A stretch of 64,000 bases of DNA from assembly GCA_013396755.1 (NCBI GenBank), contig VWZF01003646.1:434001-498000 (forward strand), in the 5' to 3' direction. Position 1 is the stretch's first letter. The number at the start of each line of letters is the position of its first letter. This document shows, one piece after another, positions 36,163 to 49,832 of the stretch. The position numbers and the translations under genes are program-made. The notes beneath the pieces were generated by a model. It saw nothing but the letters and a program-made list of their open reading frames with translations, was not told where the DNA came from and made no database searches. Source of the stretch: Sclerurus mexicanus (taxonomy: Eukaryota; Chordata; Aves; Passeriformes; Furnariidae).

Positions 36163-39100
36163 TGTTTGCTTATATTTAAGTGTTTTTCTTCTTCCAATTT
36201 AAACTCATTTTGTGGGCTAAGAATAAACTAAACTGCAGCATAAATTGACATGTGACTCATTTCATTGGTTCTTTTGGTTTTAAAATTATTCTGTTTCTCA
36301 GAGATTAAAAGTATATGTTTTAATTCATTTTCAGAATTAGTCCAAGTGAATCTATAACATTATTTTTGAGATGTGTGAGGTTGTGCCTTGTAGGTCTGGA
36401 ATATTTGTCTCTACAAACCTGTCCATTGACCATATCAAACCATTTTTTTTCAGGTCCATTAATTCCTTTCTATTTCCTGATACTTCTGTATTACCATGGA
36501 GGTAAAAATTATCATCGTACACTTCACCTGAAAGACTGAAAATGCTTTAAACAATAAAAAAGTGATGAAGCAGCATGCTGATAGATTATAAATGTTTGTG
36601 AGTCTGCAAATCTCTCTTACGTGCCTTCATATTCACTCTGAATTGTATTATGCTTAATAGGATTCCTAGCTGCTCAATTGCTTGGTCTGTTTGTGAGTTC
36701 AGGGAGCAATAACACAGCAACAAAGAGTACAAGGAGTACTTGTTTCGCTAGAAATGCAAAGGGCAAACCTGAGAAATGGCAGTCTAGGAGCCTGGAAAGC
36801 CATGAAACCATGCAGTAAAGGAATACAAGGAATCTGGAGAGGTTCAGAAATGCAGACTAGCTTCTTTGCCTTTTACCAGCTGTGGTTGCCCAAAGTTGCT
36901 GCCATTCTGATGCATGTTTCATATTTGATTTCTACTAGTATAATATAACCACAAATTATTAATCCATCATCAAACTTCTGTATAAAAATGTTTTAAGTCC
37001 TCAGAGATACCTGTCTTATTCCTGAACACAGCCTTGAAAATCCATTCCATCAGACTGTGGATTTCCCACTGCTCTGCACCAGCTAATGGGTGGTTATGAA
37101 ATGCCAAGAACTGGTGCATACAGACCTCTCTCAGTTTAGGGAACTTCTCAAATAGTCTTTTTTTTTTTTGGAAAGTGGATACAGTAGATTGTAGCAGATG
37201 GCTGCTCTGTCTGGTAAATCCTTCTTCATTCGTGGCTCATTGAACTAGTAGTGTCATTACTGTCTAGCACATTAATTTGGAAACCATGTGCTAAATTTCA
37301 TTGCAAAATTTTCGGGGGAAGATATTTGATTTGTGTGCACAATAGCTACTACTTCTTATTCAACATGGCAAAACAGTTAAAGTTCCTTCTAGATACCTTT
37401 TCAAGCTGGATTTTCAGTTCCTATCTACCATTTGATTGGAAAAACAGATGTCATGAAAATGATTTTCGTTGCTAGGATGTTAATGTAGGAACATATTTTT
37501 TTCCTAGTGACTTCAAAAGAAGATTACAAAGAAAATTTCCTTATAATAATTAAACTACATTAAATGTATTTTACATTTACAGCTGCACCTTTCAATTTTT
37601 TGCAGCCTTTTTCTCAGCACAAAGAGATATTAAAGAACTTCACATTTCACATACTGCACTGTTCGTCTCTGCAACATAAGGCAATTTGCACTGGAAGCAT
37701 ATGTCAAAAAAAACTTAGAAATTGATCTTCAGCATTATGAAGTGGATTTCCACAGGCCTCTTAGTGATTACAATTTTAATCACCTGATGATTAAAGGTTT
37801 CATTACTAGGCAATTAGCACTTTAAGTGCAAAGCATTTAATTCCGTTTTGGAAGTGGAACCATCAGTGACTGGGGATTGCAGAGTCAGATGGATCATAAG
37901 GCAGCAGTGAAGTAAGTGCAAAGGGGCAAGATCAGAGGGAAAGCTTCAGGGTGCAAGTGCATGAACAGCATAAGGATCCCTTTGACCAGAAGAATGAGAT
38001 TTACATCCAAAGAAGGAAATAAGGTGCAACAGGAGCCAGAAGGTGCCTGGGTGCCAGGAGCAGGGCACCCTCAGCCCTGAGCATCCCAGGCATCTCCCTG
38101 GGGCTGGAGAAAGTTGTTCAGTTCTTGCATGATAATGTGGAACTTGAGGCACAGTAAAGCTTGCCCAAAAATTAGTTACAAGGAATATTTGTTTAATCTT
38201 GTGTGTGTTCGGAGATAAAAAACAGTATGAAAACTGAACTGTTTATTGTAGTACATTTTAACACATCAATCAGTACTGATGCTGTTTTCCATAAAAATAT
38301 ATATTTAGCTGGAAACCTTCACTCTATTATCCTAGGCAAACTGAACTGCAAGATGAATTTTTTTTTTTTCAGTTTTTTCAGAATTGTAGATTTGGCATGT
38401 TGGCACTGAGTATTGAAATGCCAAGCTGGAAGCTGATTAGTTCTTTTCTTAGCTCTTGCTAGTTTTAGCTGCCTCTTAATCTTTTTTCCTTTTTTTCTTT
38501 TCTCAGTAGCAGGAACATTTTTGTCCTAGAAGGGTTATACAGGGTGGTTTTTTTCCAGTATAAATATCTGGTATTGATTTATCTGTGAACAAACTGTATT
38601 TATTATTTCATTATAAAATAAGTTTTGTAGATGTTACAGCTGGAGGATGCTAGAATTCTGTGATCTACCAAAATAATAATAATAAAAAAGATCAGATTTC
38701 AAAAAAAACACCTGTTTTTGATTCAGTTCCATAGCTCGCTTTGATATTACAGGAAGCTGCATTCATGTATCAGAGTCTAGACTATGCACCTTAGTATATT
38801 CCTTTAGAGCTGTTGTGCTGTTTCAAGATATCATAGCGGTATGAAACTATAACCACTCATTCAGAAGGATAGGAAGCTCACTCTTTTTTTTTTTTTTTCC
38901 TCTTTTTCTCTTTCTTCACCAGTCAAGTACCATTCCAGTGACAAAAGTCATGCTGCTGAGATGCTGAACAAGTCCAACACCAACTTATAAAGTCCCTGTT
39001 GCTTGTAACTGATTCAATAAATACATGGCAGAAAAAATTCCAACCTTTTCACCATGTATTACCTAATTCTTTTTAGTTGGTAGAAGAGAATTGTGATAAG

Positions 39101-39754
39101 CATTGAACTAAGTCCTGTCTTTAGTTCTACTTAAAAGCCAGATAGCAATGAAACAAGGAAGCATCAGAATGAACCAGGCACTACAGGAACAATGTATTAG
39201 TTGGAATTAGATAGCAAATAAAAGCTGAAATGGGTTTTTGCAGAGATGAAGTATTAAAAAAAGCACAAAGTACTGTAAAAATAGTTACAGAATAGAATTA
39301 ATGTCTTGTTTCCATCTGGTGTTTTGGGAATGGCAAATAGTACACTAAACTGTCCTATCAACTGATGAAATGTCTAGTAACAAGAAAAATTCTCCTTGCA
39401 AAGCTACTACTTAAGAGATATTCAAACCTGAAATAATTTATTTGTTGTGTGAATTATATGAAGCATGAAGACTGCACATGTCCTTATATAATTTTTATTT
39501 AAAAGTTGGAAATTACAATGCCCTCTTACATACATGAATGATTGCATTGAGGCAGAATAAATTCCAACATGGAATTGAAGTCTGAATGACGTTCATTATG
39601 ATACAACACTACAAAATTTATAGCAGAAAATTCTACTGATGTTATAGGCACAGCTGCAGTTTTTCAAAGATGGGTCTACATCGTACAGAATGGATGATGT
39701 AGGATTTATCTCATCTTTATTTTAACCATCTTCAGAAATTCACTTGACTAATTT
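36163..39754. other. Non-coding AT-rich DNA
   Basis: No exon or repeat family recognised. T runs occur at 37,157-37,169 and 38,883-38,917. A palindrome at 37,817-37,829 is listed separately. Bases 37,860-38,160 are locally GC-richer and include a GGGTGCC...GGCACCC inverted repeat, with a 68-codon minus-strand frame that has no motif. Confidence 0.55.
37817..37829. promoter_or_regulatory. 13-bp palindrome with two NKX2-like half sites
   Basis: GCACTTTAAGTGC is a perfect palindrome about a central T. Each arm reads as an AAGTG core of the kind bound by NKX2-class homeodomains. TAAT/ATTA-type cores (TTTTAATCACC, GATGATTAAAGG, GCAATTAGC, ATTTAATTCC) crowd within 60 bases on either side. Function is inferred from motif shape only. 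Confidence 0.3.
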
Positions 39755-39812
39755 TACCTACCTACCTGCCTGCCTGCCTACCTACCTACCTACCTACCCA
39801 CCTACCTACCTG
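39755..39812. repeat. Tetranucleotide microsatellite (CCTA/CCTG)n
   Basis: About 14 units of a 4-base repeat. CCTA predominates, with a central block of CCTG units and one CCCA variant. It is interrupted and therefore probably of moderate stability, but long enough to be length-polymorphic. Confidence 0.97.
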
Positions 39813-42736
39813 AGAAGGGCTTATGTCCTTACAGTGTTTATTTCTGTTCACTGATTGCAAAGTGGACTGACACAGGCATATTTATGTCTGATGAGAGGAA
39901 TTTTATCCTTACCAGCATGAAGTTCTTTGTCAAGTGTTCATGGTCAGCTCTCATTTTTAAGAATGCTGAATCTGGATCATCAGCAACTTGTCACATTATT
40001 GCTAGGATAAGATGAATAATGCCCTGATAGTGTTCTCGGTCTTTTTTGTGGGTAGGTGGGCTTTTTGGCCAAGCACATGAATACGTAGATTAAAAATCCT
40101 TGGACAAATGCTGTCACAAACAAATTAGGTGAGATGAATAGAGTCCTGAGTATTTTCTCTTTTTAACAGTCAGCCTTTATGCTTCTGAGCTGTTAACAAC
40201 ACATCTCAGAAAGAAATGAATTGTACCACATTAGCTGCAGCTACCAATGAGCTATCAGGTGGCAATTCAAGTGAAAGGAATTAACACAGCAATTCCTGTA
40301 TCAGCAAAAGTGACCTCCTACCTTAAGGGGAGCTTTCTCTTTTTTTTCCCTTTTTGATTTAGGTATAAAGTTACCATGCAGAAGAAAACAGATAACTTTT
40401 TTTTTTTTTTTTTAATTCCACACATGTTTCTGTACTGGTTCTCAAATTAAAGCCTGATAGATTTTGAATAATGATAATGACAGAAAACCCAGACACATGA
40501 GCTATTGGAGTTGAATGGTGAGAGCAAATCTTGAGATACTGAGCAAGCACTATCAAATTAATTAATCTTTTTCTGGATGGCTTTCAAAGAAAAGTTTGTT
40601 GGGATTTTTTTTGAGAAAACTATTTTGAGACACTCAGGACAATTTCTGAAGGAAAATACAAAGGCACAGTCATAGAAAAAGGGCTGACCAGTTAATTAGA
40701 TTTATGGAGGCAGTACCTGGTCAATTGGGTATAATCCTACGGTAAACTATATTAACAGGGAATCAGGCTACAGTCTGGTTGAAAAATACACCTCGTTGAA
40801 AGATGTAAAAAGGAGATTGAGAAAAGTACTTTGAAAACAGAATTATTACATTAATAAGCACAGGCATATGGAATGGAAAAGAAATGAGAGATTTAGAGCC
40901 TACAGATACATTTATTTAATCTGCAAGAGTGCAATAAGTAGACCAAAAAGGAAATGTAAAATTATCTAAATACATCTCACAACTACCAGGAGATGCAAAA
41001 GAATTTAGTTCCACTTGATGCATTCATCTATGAGATCACCTTCAAACAGAAAATTTGTTTTAGGATATTTCATTTCCAGTAGCAATCAATCTCAGTTCAG
41101 GAGATTAACTGATTACAGAAGAATTGCAAGTGACTTCCCGTATACCTGAACATGATCTCTCAATGAATTAGGAACAAATCTGTGATCCCAGTTGCAGCCA
41201 TAAAAGGCCACCTGCTTAAAAATTTTAAATCCGGGAAAGATATTTAGAGTTGGTGTGCAAGGGCCAAATAAGAGGCAGGTGTCAACATTACAACTTTCTT
41301 TGGTTCTTCCTTATCTTCTAGTATTCTATGCTTGACTCTGAGCTATCTGAAGATTGGAAGACAGAACAATGGAGAAAAGAAGTTAGGACTGTAAAAGTGT
41401 AATAAAATAGTAATTTATCAACCTACTTCTTTTTTCCATTTTACTAGTGGATTAATGGATTAATACACTATATGAAACAAGTCATACCATCTTACTGCAC
41501 CTCATTTTTGTTTCTTATACTTCATTAATTTTTTTAAACTTTGTGCAATCTTTTAAAAATGTAGACACTGGCTAGACAACTTTGTTCCAGTATCAGTCTC
41601 ACAATTGATATAGTTTCTGCTCTGTTACTTATGCTGCTTACTGTCCCCCTTTCAGTGCATCCAAAAGCTTCCCTGTTCTTCCAATTGGTAAGTTCCCCTA
41701 TGCAACACATCACTATATTTTCATTTGATAGCATTCGAATTAACTTCTTGGACTGGACCACTACACCATACTATCTAGAGTACACTCTGTAAATGGCCTT
41801 GCTTCATCATCATCATCATTCATTCTTTATGTCATTCAGTCCCTCACAGATCTTATGAGATTTCATTTTTTTTTAAAATATCTAATTCTAGTTCATTTAG
41901 ATGAATATTGAAAAATATCAATATTATTTCTGGTCAACCCAGAACTTGACTAGAAACCTGCTTATTCAGCAAAGACTTCAGTTTCCTTTTTAGCTTTTGA
42001 GATCCACTAGTCAGCTGTAATCCAAATGAACTGAGGATTGTTGATACTGCATTATGTTACCTTCTACTCAGCATGGGACGCTAAAGTGAAAACACCATAT
42101 AAAAAAGCATACTGTATGTACATGTTTACCTTCTTCTTCTTGTTCAAACCACTGACATGACAGAATAGCAAGAAAGGACTGTAGATCTGACTTTCATTAG
42201 AATATTTCACCTGGTTACACTTGATGCTTGGTTAAAAATCTGTGTAATATGAAAAATAAGAAAGACTGAAATAGACTTTCCCAAACATAGTTGTTAACAG
42301 AAATTTGTTAGTTTGTGGGGATGTGTCTCAAGGTATTGGTACCTTGCTGAGTGCTATTCAAAAATTTTATCAAGAATGTAGACAATAATATAAAATCTCA
42401 TCTGTCTGAATTTATAGCTAGCATTAAGATGGTCAAGACAGTAAATAAAGGGAGAGGTTGCCATTATGGAGTAATCTATACTGTTCAGTTAAATTGTTAC
42501 TCTCCAACCAAGCATGCTTTCAAACACCTGAAGATAAGTTCATTGATCTGAGGACAAGGAATTAATGGTCTAGGTAATGGATGGGAATGGTGTTTTGGAA
42601 AACAGTCATTCAGAAGATAGAGACATAGGGTATGAGTATCTTAACATGTTAATACAACTTTTGGATGATCAAAAAGGGGACTGTAAAGAATATGCCACTG
42701 AAGATACATCTAGTCAGACTATTGCTATACATCAAA
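39813..42736. other. Non-coding AT-rich DNA
   Basis: No exon or repeat family recognised. A T17 run is at 40,397-40,413 and an (ATC)5 run at about 41,805-41,819. Confidence 0.6.
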
Positions 42737-43310
42737 AGAAGCATGACTAGAAGGTCAAAGGAGGTTTTTGTCTCCCTCCACGTCACTCTTGTGAGACTCC
42801 ACCTGGAGTGTTGTATCCAGGTCTGGAGCCTTCAGCATGAGAAGGACATGAACCAGCTGGAGCAAGTCCAGAGGAGAGTCACCAAGATGATCAGAGGGAT
42901 GGATCATCTCTCCTGTGAAGACAGTCTGAGAGAGATGGGGCTGTTCAACCTGAAGAAGGCTCCTGTGACACCTTAGAACACCTTCCAATACCTAAAGGGG
43001 AGCTACAGAAATCTGGAGAGGGATGTTTTACAAGGCCATGTAGTGACAAGACAAGGGTTAATGGTTTCAAACTGAAAGCTGGTAGATTCAGATTAGATAT
43101 TAGGAAGAAATTCTTTACTATAAGGGTGGTGAGGCACGGAACAGGTTGCCTGGAAAAGCTGTGGATGTCCCATCCCCGGAAGTGTTCAAGGCCAGGTTGT
43201 ATGGGGCTTTGAGCAATGTGGTCTAGTGGAAGGTGTCCATGTTCATGGCAGTGGGGTTGGAACTAGATGATCTGTAAGCTCTCTTCCAACCCAGATCAGT
43301 CTATGATTCT
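42737..43310 (+). mobile_element. CR1 LINE 3' fragment with ORF2 C-terminal remnant
   Basis: The longest CR1 copy in the window. The left part (about 42,779-42,970) still reads as the C-terminal end of CR1 ORF2, the region after the reverse transcriptase, in one frame: LVRLHLECCIQVWS, then LEQVQRRVTKMIRG, then [13 protein letters not shown] stop at 42,974 ends the frame early. The untranslated region follows: AGGAAGAAATTCTTTACTAT, GTGAGGCACGGAACAGG, AGTGTTCAAGGCCAGG, TTGGAACTAGATGATCTGTA, and finally GTCTATGATTCT. The catalytic domain is absent, so the copy is dead on arrival. Confidence 0.97.
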
Positions 43311-45728
43311 GCTGAGGCCATACCTGTTGACTGAATTTAAAGAGGATGTTAGAAAAAGCAACATGTGGTGATTGAAAAACAACCCTTGCAAACAGAGCCC
43401 TTAGGGATTCAATTTCTTTAGTTAATTGAAGTGTAGGTTAAAAGGTGCCTTGACTGCCATATAGAGACACTTATACTGTTAAATGAAATCTGATCAAGGG
43501 AAAAAAGGAAAACTTTGAGTCTTACAGACAAAAGCATAACAAGATATGCACATTCAACCTTGAAACAGAGACAGTAAATGTAATTAAGAATTTATAAGGA
43601 AAGGCAATAGATGTAGTCTGACTCTGAGTCTATAAAATGAGATTAGATATCCTTTTGGAAAACATGCTTTGACTCAGCACCTGAGAAAATTATGTACATT
43701 GTAGACCAAGTGATTGTAATGGGCTGCACATAAAGTCTGTGAATCTCTTTGTCAAACGAGAAGCACCAGCAAAAATAAACAAGGAGTAACTTGCCAGAAT
43801 TTAATCTTGTTATGGCATTTTGAAATGACAATATTTTTCTCCCTTGTACCCGGTAAGAGTGTCTGAAATGATGTGGCAGATCTCCTCCAGCTGGCTGAAA
43901 TGTACCCAGGTTTGCTGTGACAAGGAAAATGACCTGCTCATCACACTGGAGAATGCAGAAATTTTACCAGTACCAAGAACATCCTAGATCAGATGACATG
44001 TTGAAAGAAAATGGGGTTTGTGTTACTGAAGAGGGTTGGTGAAAAGATGATTTCACAGGTGGATACTTCTGCCTGAAAATGACCCTGGAACTCCCTGAAG
44101 GGAATTCCTGTAAATGATTTAATCTGACCTGAGTGGCTTAATGAGCTCTTCCTGGGTATTATTTGACTAGCAATGTCAGTGTCATTTCAATGTATTTCAG
44201 TGCAGAAAACATTTGAAATTAATCAGTATGCATATATTAGCCATACATGTAGATAAAGGCATTGAAACACATTGAAAAGCAGGCAATAAAAAACTTTAAC
44301 AGAGATAAAAGCAATTTGATTCAAAAATTAAACTGGGAAGTCAAATAAATTAAATACTAAAGGATATACTCTGGTACAAGATAAAAGCCTATTATATAAA
44401 GTATTTGAAAAATGAAGTAAGGTAAAAATGCTCATTAAACCAAATTACAGCTGAGAAGCAGTTAAAGCATATTGTTTTGACCCCTTTGGGGTTTTTTCCC
44501 ATCACATGGTCATATTAATTAGCATAAACCATCCTAAGAAATAAACACATTTCCCAAAGGTGGCTTGCAAATGTAGTTAGTGGCTTTTAGTAGTCTTATG
44601 GTAAAAGGCTGAACAACCCTGTGAAAACTTCAGCAGCAGAACAGCTTGTCAAAATAAAACCTTAAGCAGATGGTCCTAAGTCACTGGAACTCTACTGCAT
44701 ATGCTGAATGCTTGAGCAGTTCTATGAATAACAGAAAGCTGTCCACAAATACGGAGGAAAATAGCAGATGTGTGGGGCTGATGTTACCTGATCTCTATCA
44801 CATGGAATCCTATCACTGTCAAAAGTGCTGTCTCTTGCCTGCTTGAGAAAGTGACTAAAAAAGTCTCTGTTGATGTAGTTAATCATAAGAAACATGTTAT
44901 TTTTTAAATACGGTACCTCAGCTTGTTGCTGAGAAAAGGGTAACTTACTCTGGCACAGAGAAAAGGCAGCTACAGCAACAGTTCCAAAAGACATTTCAAA
45001 ATCTCTTAATGTCCAATTTACATGTCAACATGAAATGCACATGTACTTTCCGTTATTTTACCAAATGCATTTCACTTTCTCCAAAAAAAGGCAAGTCTTA
45101 GTCACAGCAACTCATGTTGACACACCTCTGCTTTCCATGTCCCTGTAGGGTCTTACTCCAATGTAATGTTCTGATATAGCAATTGCATTCTTGTTGAATC
45201 TTTATTTAGCATCTCACACTCTAGAGTCTTGGTCACCCCAGAGAAAGTGAACTGAATTTGATTCTTATTCTCAGTATTGTTCCTTTGTTTTCCAGTAAAC
45301 TATTTAATACAAAAATTACAGCAGAACTCCTTCTTTCTGTGGTAAGTGCTACAGCCTTTGCCCTCCAGAGCTCTGGATTCTGAGGGATTCTCTTTCTCTG
45401 AGAAATAAGGCTCCCACAGCAATAACAAGATTTGTTTCTGGTAAGTACAGGAATATGGTAAACTGAAGCAGAAAATAGAGTCTTTGGCTGCTCTCTTACA
45501 TTCTCTACATAAATAGGGATCAGTCATACTTGAAGGGTTTTAAGCATGAATATATTTGTTCCCAAAATGTGAACTGGTTGTATCTGCAACTTCCAGTATT
45601 TCATATTGATTGAAAAGGCAGGCATCCTTCCACTGCATTATTGACTTCCGTGTAGGATAGTAGAAGTACTGGTGTTCCCAAAAGCTGTTCTGGTTTGAAT
45701 TATAACCTTAAAACCGCTAACGGTGATT
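43311..45728. other. Non-coding DNA, no gene seen
   Basis: No repeat family recognised. At 45,296-45,341 a 46-base segment sits between a good acceptor (TTCCTTTGTTTTCCAG) and a good donor (GTG followed by GTAAGT) and is open in two frames. A second donor-like string lies 100 bases further on. Without any supporting peptide this is treated as chance. Confidence 0.5.
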
Positions 45729-45806
45729 TAAAAAAAAAAAAAAAAAGAAGACCAAAAACAAACAAAACAGAAACAAAAATAACAACAACAAAAAAACCCA
45801 CAAAAC
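45729..45806. repeat. A/C-rich low-complexity tract
   Basis: Seventeen As, then mixed A with G and C, ending AAAAAAACCCACAAAAC. The 85-codon frame that reads through it is an artefact. TATA-rich imperfect repetition (GATACTATGTTA-like units) follows at 45,850-45,940. Confidence 0.93.
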
Positions 45807-48800
45807 ATAGCAGAATGCAGAACCTCATCTGCATGAGAGTGAAAATTAATGATATTATATCACTATCTGATAATATAATGATGCTATATGATACTGTAAT
45901 GATACTATGTTACCTGTGTGACTCTGTAGATACTATCTGGAAAGTGCAATAATTGGACAAAGTCTGCATTTTCAGTGTATTCAAAGAAAAATTATAAAAT
46001 GAAATAATATGTGATATTTTTAGCTTATATAATCTTGCTTCTGTTTAAAGAGTGAGCCTATGCAAAAGAAGAAGAAATAAAATTATTTTGTCTATTCTTA
46101 CATGAGAGTTTTGCTGCAATACCCTTCCAGGTAATCTTGCTATCTCTCTCTGATCCTAGAAATTGGCAGATTGACTAATACCTTCAGAGTCCAGAGACTG
46201 AAGATGTCTTTTATTTGAATTTCAGAAGTTCAAGCCAAACATTAAGACCAAAGTGAATTTTTACCATACCTAGTGATTTAACATCATCCCCTTGGACATC
46301 ATCAGGAAGGTGCAAATTAGATCTTTTTGAGAAGTGGTGTTTGGATTTCAGGTATTTTTTGTAATTTAATAAACTATGTTGAGGTGCTGAACCTTTCATT
46401 TGGATCATCAAGTGCTTTTAAAGGTTTTGGGTTTTCAAATAAAGCATGAAGATCATATCTTTTTCCATAAGATTTTTTAAACATAATCTGAAGAAAGTCT
46501 ACTGAAACTGAGTCCTCATCTGTGTCAATACAAAGCACTTTTTTTTGTGCTGTTGGTTTGCTTGTTTCTTTGTTTTTTATAAAAAAGAAGCTACTAAATG
46601 TTACGAATATAACAGAAATGTTATATTATTATTTTGAGTTCAATAGCCCTAGAGCACAAGGATAGATATAACATAAGCTTCTGTTGGAAAGTAAAAGTCT
46701 CAAACATTATCCTTAGCTTTTCAGGAGCTTTAGTCCATGATTTGCATAATGCTATGGTACCAAGAACAAGGCACAGGGAATATTGTCAGTTGTTTGGATA
46801 CTGGTATGCTAGTGTGTGCCATTTTTTTTCTCTCATCTTTTATTTTGTGGAGGAAAAATCAAGGAAAGAAACAATTCTATTTTCCTCTTGACATTAAGAC
46901 AGCTGAATATAGGTGCCTTTGTATGGTTAGCCACAGAACTATGTGGCTGAGCACTCATTATAATCAATGCATGTTTGATCTCCTTTTATTCAATGGCCAA
47001 CAAGGTTAGCCTCAACTTACCCCTAGGGCATCCAAAGACAGTAACAATGCCCATGTGTGGGCAGTTGAACTGAGCTACTAGTGGCTGTCTTTGTAACTCA
47101 TTCTCCAGATTCCACACATTTTACTGGTCTATGACTGTACCAAACTCTTCCCTTATGGGCTAGTTTAACTCCCTCCACAATGGATTTTTCCATTTGCCTT
47201 TCTCATAGTTATGTATAGTAATTCATGTGCTTCTTTAAATGGCTCCAGATCCATTAGCATTGTCCAGGTGCTTTGATGGACTCTTGATCACATAATTCTG
47301 TATCTCATTGTGTTCACGAAAGGAAATCTCTCTGATACTTTTGGATGTGTTCTTATTTTACATTCAATATAAATATTGTTACATGGATTTTCTCACCAAG
47401 GAATGAAAGTTGTAGAACAGAAGTTTCAAATATATCATCATCAAGGACAGAAAATCTTGTTTCTTTCCTAATAAATTTAGCTTAAGAGTTCCTAACTATT
47501 TTCTTTTTATATCAGGATAATGACAGAAACTTTCAGCATAATGTTTGGAAGTGTTACACAAAAGCAATTCTCTTGTTTCTGCATCTTTTCTCAATTACAA
47601 TACTAATTCATTAGTTAATATCTGTTCAGTGGTTTGAAAATGCAAATTTATGGTAAATTTACCACTTACTGGATAATTTTATTATCCAGAATGGTAGTGA
47701 TATGCCTTTTCCTGGATATCATGAAAATTATGCCAGATAGTCAAAAAGATTGAATCGACATATGCTGAGTGGAAATCTTCATTTATTCTTTTGGAGATGA
47801 ATATTCAGATTTGGATGGAAACAGCTACTTCCATGGAAGCAGACTTGTGCCTTGGGGTTAAATCCAGTCTTCTCTATTGAAGTTTCAGTCAATGCCACCT
47901 GGTGAAGTCTGGGAGCTCTATGGCTAGGTTCTGTCAGCCAGATGTATATTTGATTTCCAGCTAAGGAGTAAGGAGCAGGTACTACTTAGAGAAGTCATAG
48001 GCAATCTTTGCTAAAGAAACACCTTAAATTTGTCTTTCAGACTGAGTTTTCATTGTGTAGCAATAGTTTCCTTTTGGGAGAAGAGGGAATTACATGTGAT
48101 AAACTGATTCCAGCACTGTTTTAAATTTCATATGCTGATTGATTTAAAATGACTTATCAGTGTGTTTGATACATTGTGCCTGAACTTGGTAATGGGCAAA
48201 GATGCGATGCATGACAATTCATAAAACACTGGAAATCTCCAGAAGGATTAAAGTCACATTTGAATTATATAATTCCTCTGTTTCTAAAAAACCTCATAGC
48301 ACTGGCCAGCTAGACTTCTACTAATAAAGCTTTGTCATATAGAACTTCAGGTACATGTCACCAGTAGCAAAGTTCATGACTGAGTAAAGGCAGCTGTGAC
48401 ATGGATACGTCAGTGATGGTCAGATCTGTGCCATCATTCATTCTTCTCTGGACCTTTGAGCAGCTAACTTAGTGTCTAGCAGAAAGAGGACAACTGGTAA
48501 TAGCTAGCTTTGCCAGGCACTGCCTAAAGGAGACACAAAACCAGACTCTAAAAAATTACACCAACACCTACCAAAAGAAGCAATTGTTTCCAAGTGCCAC
48601 TACAAGGTGTCATCTATAGTATTTTTGCATGCTCCTGTAGTGCACTATCCAGCAATAATGGGAAATACCAGGGAAGGAAAGGAGCATTATATGTGACAAA
48701 TATACAGCAGTAGTTATCCGTGTGTTAATAGCTGCTATACATAGGTTTTACCATGTATGTATAGCATGAAGATTTTATTTTTCTTTTTAATGTTATTAGT

Positions 48801-49757
48801 TTTCCAGCCCCAGAAATTTATGCAATATCCAAACACCAATTTATTCCTTTTGGAAGTTAGAGATGATGATTCCACACTAATCACATTAAAAATCAATAGT
48901 TCTCCATCTATAAGACTATAGCTGTGGAACTAATCTGAGGCACTCAAGCTAAAAAAGAAAAGGCTTTTTCACTTCAAGAGTCATGTTTCTGATGAAAAAT
49001 CATGAGCTTTCTAATACATGTTTTTTGTTTGGTCCACTGGAGTCCACATTTGAGAACCTTAATTTCTTCCTAGCTTCATGTGGTTTGGAACACTGAGCTG
49101 ATGGAAACCAGAAAGGAACCTGTGACTTCAGGAAGAGAATTTCCTCTAATAGTAGCTCAACTTTAATTGTTTTCATGGTAACTAAAGTAAATACGTTATC
49201 ATAAATAAATATTCATCAATCTATATTCTTCCTAAGATCACAAGTGACAATACATTAGATTAAAATATAGACAAGAATTGCGCTGCAATCTATTAATCTA
49301 TTAATGCATGTTCTCAAACTCCAGTGGAGAAGAGATGTCTGAAATATGTTATACGTCCAGAAAGGTGATTTCAGAAGCCACCAAATTTAAGAAAGGACAA
49401 CTAGCATTCAAATAAAGCTAAGGAGGGAAATTAGTAACAAGATGCTCAGAAAAGGATCTTCAATATTTGCCCAGTAGATATATCTATCAGTGTTGAAAAG
49501 AAATCTTTCATCCCTGTGGTGTGTGAGGCTACAGCTATGTCTATGTGCACACTTAATCCTCATATTTAAAAGGTGACCAACAAGCTTTTACTGTCAGGAG
49601 TTGTAAGAACTCAGTAGCAAGGAACAGTTCTTTGTGATCATCTCAGCTTTTGTTCAGTCCCATAATAAAGAAAGCATAGATACTTATATAAAATACTATT
49701 TTTCTTTGATATCATTTGAATATTCTTGGACACATGGTGTGACTTTGGGGGAAGGTT
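45807..49757. other. Non-coding AT-rich DNA
   Basis: About 4 kb without a recognised repeat, exon or RNA gene. Frames of 85 and 90 codons at 46,634-47,009 overlap one another and have no motif. Confidence 0.6.
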
Positions 49758-49832
49758 CTGTGCAGGGTCAGGACTTGGATTTGATGATCCTTGTGGGTCC
49801 CTTCCAACTGGGCATATTCTGTGATTCTGTGA
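49758..49832 (+). mobile_element. CR1 3'-end fragment
   Basis: CAGGGTCAGGACTTGGATTT, GATGATCCTTGTGGGTCCC, TTCCAACTGGGCATATTC and then TGTGATTCTGTGA. Same 3' subtype as the copy ending at 16,400. The 116-codon frame at 49,634-49,984 runs straight through it and is not a gene. Confidence 0.93.

Noticed and set aside
44940..44994. Minus-strand donor-like CAGAGTAAGTT after an open segment
   Set aside because: No acceptor with a polypyrimidine tract at a sensible distance; the frame has no recognisable peptide.
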